56,709 bases of DNA, taken from positions 1 to 56,709 of the forward strand of contig JACRPT010000048.1 of the NCBI GenBank assembly GCA_016223045.1, written 5' to 3'. Source of the DNA: Candidatus Eiseniibacteriota bacterium (GTDB taxonomy: Bacteria; Eisenbacteria; RBG-16-71-46). Shown here one piece after another: positions 16,510 through 24,900 of this stretch. The notes under the pieces were generated by a model. It did no database searches and was not told where the DNA came from. It worked only from the letters and a program-made list of their open reading frames with translations. The first letter of the stretch is position 1, and each line of letters opens with the position of its first letter. The position numbers and the translations under genes are program-made.

Positions 16510-17250
16510 ATGAGAACCCTGCTCCTGGCCTTCCTGCTCGCTTTCGCGGCGGCGCCCGCCCTGGCCGCGGAGGGGCTCTGGCTCACCTGGGACGAGTGCG
16601 TGCTCGACCCCGCCGCGCCCCACAACCGGAACAGCCCCTGCCTCGGAAACGTGAACGGACAGGACCTCTACTGTGCGTTCCAGATGCCGTTCCCGGTGGA
16701 TAGCGTGCTGGGTGTGGACATTGTGGTGGACGTCCAGCACGGGAGCCCGGTGCTGCCGAGCTGGTGGCAGTTCGCCCCCGACAGTTGCCGCGCCGGGCAG
16801 TTGCGCGTGAGCTTCGACTTCAGCACCAGCTCCTTCTGCACCGATTTCTGGTTCGGCAACGGCGTGGGGGGGCTGCAGGGCTACTACCAGGGCGAGCCGC
16901 GCGGCGGGGCAAACCAGGCGCGCATCAAGATCGCCGGCGCGGTCCTGCCGGGGTTCGGCTACCGGCAGCTCACCGCCGCCGATGTCTACTACGCAGCGAA
17001 GCTCACCATCACCAACGCCCATACCGTGGATCCGGGCGGCTGCCCGGGCTGCATCAATCCCGCCTGTCTGGTGCTGAACTCGATCGCCATCCGCCGCCAG
17101 CCCGGCGCCCCGGGCGGCGACGTGTTCCTGCAGGGGCCGGGGCCCGGCAACGGCAACTTCGCGACCTGGCAGGGCGGGAGCGGGGCCGACTGCACGGCCG
17201 TGCCCGTGCGCTCCATGACCTGGGGCCGGGTCAAGAGCCTCTACCGGTGA
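16510..17250 (+). CDS. secreted Cys-rich protein, WWQF/TWGQVKSLYR family member 3
   Basis: MRTLLLAFLLAFAAAPALA signal; VLPSWWQFAPDSCRAGQLRVSFDF...CPGC...LNSI...SMTWGRVKSLYR*. Confidence 0.88.
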   Translation: MRTLLLAFLLAFAAAPALAAEGLWLTWDECVLDPAAPHNRNSPCLGNVNGQDLYCAFQMPFPVDSVLGVDIVVDVQHGSPVLPSWWQFAPDSCRAGQLRVSFDFSTSSFCTDFWFGNGVGGLQGYYQGEPRGGANQARIKIAGAVLPGFGYRQLTAADVYYAAKLTITNAHTVDPGGCPGCINPACLVLNSIAIRRQPGAPGGDVFLQGPGPGNGNFATWQGGSGADCTAVPVRSMTWGRVKSLYR

Positions 17251-17288
17251 GCATGGAGCGGCCGGGATCCTGCGGTGTAGAAGGAGCC

Positions 17289-18248
17289 ATGACCCGGATC
17301 CCGCTTTGGCCTGTCATTGCCGGCGCCCGTGGCCTGCGCGCCCGGCGGCGGCGGGGGCGCATGACCCGGACCCCGATTCCGCCGGTCGTCGCCGGCGCCC
17401 GTGGCCTGCGCGCCGCGCTGGCGCTGGTGGCCCTGGCCGGGTTGCTGGCCGCCGGGGCCGGAGCCGCATCCCCCGCGAAGGCGACGCGCCGGGCCCACCC
17501 CGCGCCCGCCATCGCCCGGCCCGCCGCGCCCGACTCGGAGCCCGGGCCCGACTCGACCGGGCAGGTGATCTACTCGGAGCCGAAGCTCTACATGGCGTGG
17601 CGCGCGCCCTGGGGGATGCCCGGGGCCAGCGACACGCTGAGCGTGCTCTGTGACGACACGCTGAGCGTGGACACCCTCTTCCTGTCGTTCGAGACCGGGC
17701 GCGACGCGCCGCACTTCTACGGCATGTACGCGCGGCTCTACTTCCGCCCGCCGTTCGGCGACACGCTCGGCACCTACTGGCACTGGGGCCGCGGCTGGTG
17801 GAACCAGGGCAACCTGCGCATCGAGTTCGATCCCGACGGCTCGTTCCCGTGCGCGCAGCCGTGGGTGAGGCACGGATTCGGCCAGCCGGACTTCCAGTTC
17901 ACGCCCCAGGCGGGGCGGCTCGACCTGATCTACGGACTGCGCGAAGCCGACACCGCGCCGGTCGCCGCGGGCACGCGCTACTGCTTCGCCCGCGTGCTCT
18001 TCCGGCAGCGCCGGTGCCACCTGCCGGGCGCGCGGCAGCCGGTGTGCATCGAGTGGGCCGAAGCGCGGCTCTCGTTCGGGCAGGGCGACGTGTTCGCCAG
18101 GCGCGGGCCGGCGCGCTTCGTCTCGGCCAATTCGCCGGACGGCGGCGTCTGCGCTCCCTACCGGCGCGCGTCCAACCCCGGCGCGTGGAAGCCCAGGGGT
18201 CCCACGAATCCCAACCAGCCGCCGCCGGGCACGCGCAGACAGGAGTAG
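17289..18248 (+). CDS. secreted protein, divergent relative of the WWQF family without the terminal tail (alternative start 17361)
   Basis: Signal-like N-terminus; WGRGWWNQGNLRIEFDPDGSFPCAQPW, GTRYCFARVLFRQRRCHLPGARQPVCIEW. Confidence 0.65.
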   Translation: MTRIPLWPVIAGARGLRARRRRGRMTRTPIPPVVAGARGLRAALALVALAGLLAAGAGAASPAKATRRAHPAPAIARPAAPDSEPGPDSTGQVIYSEPKLYMAWRAPWGMPGASDTLSVLCDDTLSVDTLFLSFETGRDAPHFYGMYARLYFRPPFGDTLGTYWHWGRGWWNQGNLRIEFDPDGSFPCAQPWVRHGFGQPDFQFTPQAGRLDLIYGLREADTAPVAAGTRYCFARVLFRQRRCHLPGARQPVCIEWAEARLSFGQGDVFARRGPARFVSANSPDGGVCAPYRRASNPGAWKPRGPTNPNQPPPGTRRQE

Positions 18249-18334
18249 CGGCAGGCACGCGCCCGGGCGCGAGACGAGCCTGGGCGGCGCTCCCGCGAGG
18301 AACGCCGCCCCGAAGCGACCCGCGCCGCCAGCCG

Positions 18335-20161
18335 TCAGTCGAGCACCGGGTCCACGAGCCTGATGCGCATCACCAGCTCGGGGTGGACCTCGATGGCGCA
18401 GTCCTTCCGGTGGCGCGCGAGCAGCTCCTTGAGCAGCTTCTCGGCCTGGATGTTCTGCAGGGATTCGTCCACCAGCGACTCGACCTCCTCGTACGGGAGC
18501 TGGTGCCCCGGGTCGTAGGTCAGCAGCTGGAGCGCCATGTAGTCGCCCTGCCGGTCGGGCCCCACGATCGAGACCTGTCCCGGCTTCATCTCCTCGAACA
18601 GCGCCTTCTGGTAGGCGCCGTGCTCGTCCTCGCGTCGCTCCTGGATCGCGCCCGAGCGCATCCCCGCGAGCGAGTCGGCGCGCAGCACGGCCGCCGCGTC
18701 CTCGCCCTGGCGCAGCCGCTCCGCCAGCGAGTCGGCCGCCGCCCTGGTGGAGCGCACGATCGCCGCGAAGCGCACCTTGCGCCAGGAGAAGAACTCGCGC
18801 AGCCGCGATTCGTAGTACTGGTGCCGCTCCGCTGCCGAGATCCAGATCTTCGACTGCACCGAGTCCTGGAACAGGTGCTCCACCAGGAGCTCTTCGCGCT
18901 TCCGCTCGATGAGCCCGACCGCGAGCGGGTCCCGGTCGAGCCTGCGCTCCAGGGCGAGCTTCGCGGTCCAGGGTTCCAGCACGAACCCGTCGAGCGCCGA
19001 GCGGAACGCGTCGAAGCTGTTCACGTTCATGCGCTGCGGCACCGGGATGGCCCTGTAGGTGTCGAGGAAGAGCCCGAGCGTGAAGCTGCCGCCGTTCCAC
19101 CGCGCCAGCATCCGCGCGGTGTCGGCCGGCGCGAACTCGGGCATCGCGCCCGAGATGTCGATGACCTGCTTGCCCTCCTCGTCGGTGCGCATCGGCGCGG
19201 TCTCGCCGAACAGGCGCGAGGCCCAGGCGATGTTGGTGCTGTCGTAGGTCATGCCGATGCGCGCGCGCAGCATCGAGCGCATCGCCTCGACGCGCTTCGC
19301 GATCGCGGCGGGCGCCAGGTCGCTCACGATGCTCGAGCGCACGGTCTCGAGCGGCGGCGCGCTGGCCGGGCGCCGGTCGGCCACGCGCACCAGCTGGTAG
19401 CCTTCACGGTCCTCGAACACCTGCGAGTACTGGCCCGGCGCGAGGTCGTAGATGCCGAGCGCCACCTGCGGGTCGAACGCGTTGCGCACCATCCAGCCCA
19501 GCTCGCCGTCCGGGCCGCGGTCCTGCTTCGCGATCGAGTGCTTCTTCACCGCTTCGGACCAGGTGATCCGGCCCGCGGCGAGGTCGGCGCGCAGGCGCTC
19601 GATCAGGGCGCGGTCGTGGCTCACCAGGTGCTGGAGCCGGAGCTGGAACCGGCGCTGCGCGTAGGCGTGCTGGATCTCCTGCTCCGAGGGCTGCGCCGAG
19701 TCGGCCACCAGCCGCTGGAACGCCACGTTCGAGAGCACGCGCTGGGTGTGCTCGCGCAGCGTCGCGCGGTCCTCGAAGTCGAGCGGCCGGTCGGCGGCGA
19801 GCGCGGTGTGCGCCAGCACCTCCTTGTTCACCATGCTGTTCAGGAACTCGACGCGGCCCGCACTGTCCGGCCGGGGCCGGTACTCCGCGTACGACGAGAA
19901 CCAGGCCTCGCGGAACTGGCGCACCGTGAAGCGGCGGTCGTTCACGCGCCCGAGGAACGCGGAGTCGGGCAGGAACTGCCCGGTGTCCGGCACTCCGTCC
20001 ACGTATGTCGCCGGCCTGCCCTGGTAGAGGAGCGGCGCCTGCGTCGGCGGCGGGGCAGGCAGCGGCTTCGAAGGCTTCCACGGCTGCGGCGCGGGTCCGG
20101 CGGCGAGCGCGACGGACCCCAGCAGCAGGAGCCCGAGCGGAGCGAGCAGGCGAAGCTTCAT
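18335..20161 (-). CDS. periplasmic PpiC/SurA/PrsA-type peptidyl-prolyl isomerase
   Basis: Signal peptide MKLRLLAPLGLLLLGSVALA; EVLAHTALAADRPLD, RFQLRLQHLVSHDRALIERLRADLAAGRITWSEAVKKHSIAKQDRGPDGELGWMVRNAFDPQVALGIYDLAPGQYSQVFEDREGYQLVRV. Confidence 0.85.
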   Translation of the reverse strand: MKLRLLAPLGLLLLGSVALAAGPAPQPWKPSKPLPAPPPTQAPLLYQGRPATYVDGVPDTGQFLPDSAFLGRVNDRRFTVRQFREAWFSSYAEYRPRPDSAGRVEFLNSMVNKEVLAHTALAADRPLDFEDRATLREHTQRVLSNVAFQRLVADSAQPSEQEIQHAYAQRRFQLRLQHLVSHDRALIERLRADLAAGRITWSEAVKKHSIAKQDRGPDGELGWMVRNAFDPQVALGIYDLAPGQYSQVFEDREGYQLVRVADRRPASAPPLETVRSSIVSDLAPAAIAKRVEAMRSMLRARIGMTYDSTNIAWASRLFGETAPMRTDEEGKQVIDISGAMPEFAPADTARMLARWNGGSFTLGLFLDTYRAIPVPQRMNVNSFDAFRSALDGFVLEPWTAKLALERRLDRDPLAVGLIERKREELLVEHLFQDSVQSKIWISAAERHQYYESRLREFFSWRKVRFAAIVRSTRAAADSLAERLRQGEDAAAVLRADSLAGMRSGAIQERREDEHGAYQKALFEEMKPGQVSIVGPDRQGDYMALQLLTYDPGHQLPYEEVESLVDESLQNIQAEKLLKELLARHRKDCAIEVHPELVMRIRLVDPVLD

Positions 20162-20220
20162 GGAATCTCCGGTTGGGACAGGATGCGGGCGTGGCGGGTG
20201 GGGGAGCGGGATCGGCGAAA

Positions 20221-20250
20221 AGTCTAGGGGTGCCTGCCGCGGCGGGTCAA
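20221..20250 (-). promoter_or_regulatory. sigma70-like promoter TTGACC-N18-TAGACT (reverse strand)
   Basis: Reverse complement reads TTGACCCGCCGCGGCAGGCACCCCTAGACT upstream of the 20161 start. Confidence 0.65.
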
Positions 20251-20330
20251 GGCAGGGAGTCCGAGTTGCGAAAGGCTTGACCGGATGGGGCAGGCGCCGC
20301 CGGGTCTTCGTGAGCCCGGCACTCAGGAGG

Positions 20331-21758
20331 CTAGTTCCCTCGCGCTCCGCCCAGCTTCGCCAGCGCCGCCTGGTTGATGGCGACCGGCGTGGCCGCGCGC
20401 AGGCTGTCCACCAGCGCGCGCATCAGCCGCTCGCCCTCCTCGCCGTACCAGCTGTGGTGCACCAGGTCGCGCACCTCGTCGAACGACCGCCGGCGGCCCG
20501 GCATCACCGCCACCACGCGCCAGACCTCCCAGCCGTCCTCGACCGGGTCGGGGCCCAGCACTGCGCCGGTGCCGGCGCGCATCGCCCGCGCGAACAGCGC
20601 GCTGTCGGAAGCCGCGCTCACCTCGTAGGCGAGGCTCGCGCCTCCGCGCCGCGAGACCGCCTCCAGGCTCTCGGCCTCGCCGGCCGCGCGCAGTCGCACG
20701 GCCAGCGCCGATGCCTCGCCGCGGTCCCCCAGCACGATGCCAAGGACCTTCACGCGCAGCGGCAGCGTCCAGTCGTCCTGGCGGGCGCGGAAGTGCTTCA
20801 GCAGCGTCAGCGAGTCGGTGGCGATCCGGGCGTAGACCTCGCGGGCCACCAGGTGCGAGACGTCGTTGTACTCGCGCAGGTTCGCGAGCGCCGCCGCAAT
20901 GTCGGCGCGGTGCTCCAGCCCGCGCCGCTCAGCGTCGCGGCGCAGCATGCGCTCGAACAGCCCGTTCTTCACCAGGTCGCGCACCTGCGAGCCGCTCTCG
21001 ATGCGCGGGCGATAGAGCGGGTTCAGCCGGCGCCACGCCTCCAGCAGCCCGGCCACGCGGTAGTCGCCCTCGTCCGAGCGGGCCACCACCTTCGCCGTGT
21101 CGGCCGGGTCCACCGCGGGCATGGCGCCCATGGCGCGCAGCTGCGCGAACATCGAGGAGTCGCGCGACGGCCGGGGGATCGCGCCCCACGCCTGCGCCAG
21201 CTTCGCCAGCAGCGCCTCCTCGTAGCGGACGTGCAGGCGCGTCATGGCGCTGTCGCGCGCCACGATGCCGAGCGCCTGCTGGTCGAGGCTGTCGCCGCGG
21301 GGGCCCAGCCCGCGGCGCGTGGCGGTGAGCGCCGAGTCCAGCATGGTCTGGATCACCAGCCGGTCGCGCTGCCCCTGGTACTCGGCGCTCTCACGCGCCG
21401 TCCAAATCCAGCGCTCGCGGCCGGCCGCCTCGCCCAGGGCCTCCTTGGAGACCAGAAGTTCGAGAAACCCCCGTGCGCCCTCCGGGGTAAGGGAATCGGG
21501 TCGCGCAGGGGGGGCGACCTGATCCCAGGCCTTTCGGAACCGGGAGACGGTGATCTCGCGGCGGCTCCCCACGACGGCCAGCACGGAGTCGGGCAGGGGC
21601 CCCCGCACCGTCGCTGCGGTCGAGGCCGCCCGGGCCGGCATGGGACGGCCCGGTGCGAGCCTCGCCCGCGCCGGCGCGGCCAGCGGGGTCGCCATCAGCA
21701 GCACCAGTGTCCAGGACGCGCATCGTCGCGGTGCGCGGGCTCGCGTGCAGCGGTCCAT
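20331..21758 (-). CDS. periplasmic SurA-like foldase/PPIase-domain protein
   Basis: Signal-like N-terminus; VVGSRREITVSRFRKAWDQV...LELLVSKEALGEAAGRE; C-terminal VLGPDPVEDGWEVWRVVAVMPGRRRSFDEVRDLVHHSW resembles parvulin-type modules. Confidence 0.6.
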   Translation of the reverse strand: MDRCTRARAPRRCASWTLVLLMATPLAAPARARLAPGRPMPARAASTAATVRGPLPDSVLAVVGSRREITVSRFRKAWDQVAPPARPDSLTPEGARGFLELLVSKEALGEAAGRERWIWTARESAEYQGQRDRLVIQTMLDSALTATRRGLGPRGDSLDQQALGIVARDSAMTRLHVRYEEALLAKLAQAWGAIPRPSRDSSMFAQLRAMGAMPAVDPADTAKVVARSDEGDYRVAGLLEAWRRLNPLYRPRIESGSQVRDLVKNGLFERMLRRDAERRGLEHRADIAAALANLREYNDVSHLVAREVYARIATDSLTLLKHFRARQDDWTLPLRVKVLGIVLGDRGEASALAVRLRAAGEAESLEAVSRRGGASLAYEVSAASDSALFARAMRAGTGAVLGPDPVEDGWEVWRVVAVMPGRRRSFDEVRDLVHHSWYGEEGERLMRALVDSLRAATPVAINQAALAKLGGARGN

Positions 21759-21868
21759 GCCACCTCCAGGGAGCGGGGGAGCGCGGTCGAGGCACGCGAG
21801 TCTAGCATCCGGCCGCGACCGATTCACAACTCCCATACGGAGACCGACCCGATCCCAGGGCTACGACC

Positions 21869-21898
21869 TTGACCCCGTTCGCGCGGGGTCCGTAGACT
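21869..21898 (+). promoter_or_regulatory. sigma70-like promoter TTGACC-N18-TAGACT, 9 nt before ATG
   Basis: Direct reading immediately upstream of ATG 21908. Confidence 0.65.
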
Positions 21899-21907
21899 CG
21901 GCACTTC

Positions 21908-24900
21908 ATGCGCCCCACCCAGAGCCTCCTCAGGGCCACGGTCCTTCTCCTCGCGCTGCTTCCGGCGCTCCCGGCCCGCGCCCAGCCGGTCCGCCTGCTC
22001 GCTTCCGACGCCCGCGGCGTCACCCTGCGGGTGGACGCTTCGGCGTTCGCGCTGTCGGCGCCCGAGGCCGAGGACCGGGTGCGGCTGCTGGTGCCGGGGT
22101 TCCGCGCCGCCAGCGAGCCCGGGCGCCCGCAGCTCCCGTTCGCGCAGGCGCTGCTGGCGCTGCCGCCGGGCGCCACCGCGCGCGCGCGCGTCACCGGCGG
22201 CGAGGCGGAAGAGGAGCGCGCGAACGTGAGGCTCGCGATCGGACCGCGGCCGGCGTTCGTGGACGACCCGGGCGGGCTCGGACCCACCCCGTCGCTCGAG
22301 GCGGTCGCGCCGCTGGCCGACGGGCCGTGGCCGGCCGCGCCGGTCGCGGTGGGCGAGCCGTTCACCCTGCGCGGCCAGCGCGTGGTCGCGGTCCAGGTGT
22401 GGCCGTTCCGCGCCGACGAGGCCTCGTCCCGGCTCTGGATCCGGCGTTCCCTCGTGGTGCGCGTGGACTTCGCCGGCGGCGCCGAGCCCGCGCTCGCCGC
22501 GCCGGCCGAGGACCGGCACTGGGAGCCGGTGTTCGAGAGCGCGCTCCTCAACTACGAGCAGGGCCGGCGCTGGCGCGAGCCGGCGGCCGGGCCCGCGGCG
22601 GGCCTTAGCCTGTTCCGCGGCACGGCGCTCGACCGCGCGGCGCTACCGGCCGGGATCGCCGCGAGCGCGGCGTTCGACGAGAGCGAGCCCGAGGTGCGGG
22701 TGCGCGTGGATACCACCGGCGTCTGGGGGCTCGATTACGATGCGCTGGCGGCGCAGGGCTATCCCGCCGGCGTGCCGGTCGCGGAGGTGAGCCTGCACCG
22801 GCACGAATTCGTGCAGGGCGCCACGCCGCCCTACGTCACGCTCGAGCTGCCCATCGAGGTGGACGACGCCAACGGCAACGGCGTGTTCGACTCGGGTGAC
22901 CGCATCCTGGCGTTCGTGCGCAGCTGGGCCGAGCGCTCGGGTGCCTCGCTGCCGCAGCGCGAGTGGGGCGACGGCGAGGTGGTCTACGCCACGCGCCTGC
23001 GCGGCGGCGCGGGGCTGCGGCTGCCGCTGCGGCCGGGCTGGAGGAACGCCAGCGTCACGCCGCTCGCTTCGTACCCCTGGCGGCAGCGCTGGGAGCGCAG
23101 CTTCGGCTACTACGGGTTTCCCAACGACACCACGACCTACGACCGGTTCCTGTGGACTCCCTACACCAAGTCCTACTACTACCGGCCGGACACCATCCGC
23201 TTCGAGACCAACCACCTCGACACCTCGCGCACCGTCACCTTCCGGGGGAACTGGGAGGGGATCAGCAGCAGCACGCACTTCATCTGGGCGCAGGTGAAGA
23301 ACGCCTCCTCGCAGTTCACCAGCGTCGCCGACTCGGTGCTCTGGTTCGCCAAGGACCCGGTGACGGTCACCACCGTGCTCCACGGCTCGGCGCTCAGCGA
23401 GGGGAACACCAACACCTTCCGTGACTGGGGCAAGAACTCCGCGAGCCCGCCCGATCCCAACACGAACGGCTACGTGAGCGCCGGCCTCAACTGGTTCGAG
23501 GCCACCTACTGGCGGAGCTTCCGGGCGCTGCGGGGCTACCTCGACCTGAACAGCGCCGACGCCGCGGACGTGTTCCAGGTGCACGCCCTGGGCTTCGCCA
23601 CGGACCTGATCCGCGTCTACGACGTCACCGACCCCGCGAATCCCGCGCGGGTGCAGGTGGACCCCGCGCGGATCGGGCCCGACGGGAGCGGCGGCTACGC
23701 GGTGGACTTCCAGGACTCGACCGGCGCGGGCCAGCCGCGGTGCTACTTCGCCTTCGACACGCCGAAGAGCGTGCCGGGCGCGCTGGTCACGGCCGTCACG
23801 CGCCGCCGCCTCGAGGACAACCTGGCGGCCGACTACCTGCTGGTGGTGCCCGAGGAGTTCCTGCCCGCGGTGGACCCGCTGGTGAACCTGCGGCGCGCGC
23901 AGGGGCTCTCGGTGCTGGTCGCGCCGCTCGAGTCGGTGAACGACGAGTTCAACGGCGGGCGCCGCTCGAAGTGGGCGATCAAGCGCCTGGTGCGCTACGC
24001 CTACGAGCACTGGCAGAGCCGCTTCCTCATGCTGGTGGGCGACGGCAGCGAGGACGGGCGGCACCTCCTGAACGGCTCGGGGACGGACTGGATCCCCGCC
24101 CCGGTCATCCGCGGTCCGGTCGCGGTGGCCGAGGGGCTCGAGATCATCCCCTCCGACCCGTGGTACGGCTGGTGCCTGAACGACGATCCCAACTGCTACC
24201 TCCAGCCGCTGCTGATCCCGCAGGTGTTCGTGGGACGGCTCCCCGCGAACAGCCTGCAGCAGGCCACCGACATGATCTCCAAGATCGTGGCGAACGAGAG
24301 CTTCGCGGCCGACCAGGTGTGGCGGCGCCGCATGGTGCTGCTGGCGGACGATGCCTACTCGGGGGTCAGCACCTTCGGTGGCGGGGGCGGCGGGGGCAGC
24401 AACAACTACTGCTACCACAACTACGAGCTGAGGTTCCGCACGCTCAACGAGGCGATCAGGCGCGTGGTGCTGGACGAAGCCGGGCTCCAGCAGTGCTTCC
24501 CGGAGGTCATGGACCTGCGCTCGTACCTGACCACGCCCGCGCTCTACATCGTGAACGGCCCCGGCGACACCTGCCGCACCGGCGCGCAGACCGGCACTCC
24601 GAATGCCGAGAGCCTCCTGCGCGCGGCGTTTAACCCCGCGCTGTTCAGCCGGCTCAATGGCGGCGTGACGTGGTGGAACTACCAGGGCCACGCCAACCAG
24701 TACATCCTGTCTCACGAGGGTTTCTACCGGAACCAGGACGGCAACCAGGACCGCGACAACCTGATGAACGACGGGAAGCCCTTCCTGTTCTCGGCGTTCT
24801 CCTGCCACGTGAACGGCTTCGCGGTGGCGCACGAGGCCGACCCCTCGCTCGGACCCGCGGTGGGCGAGAACCTGATGACGCTCGCGAACCGCGGCGCGGT

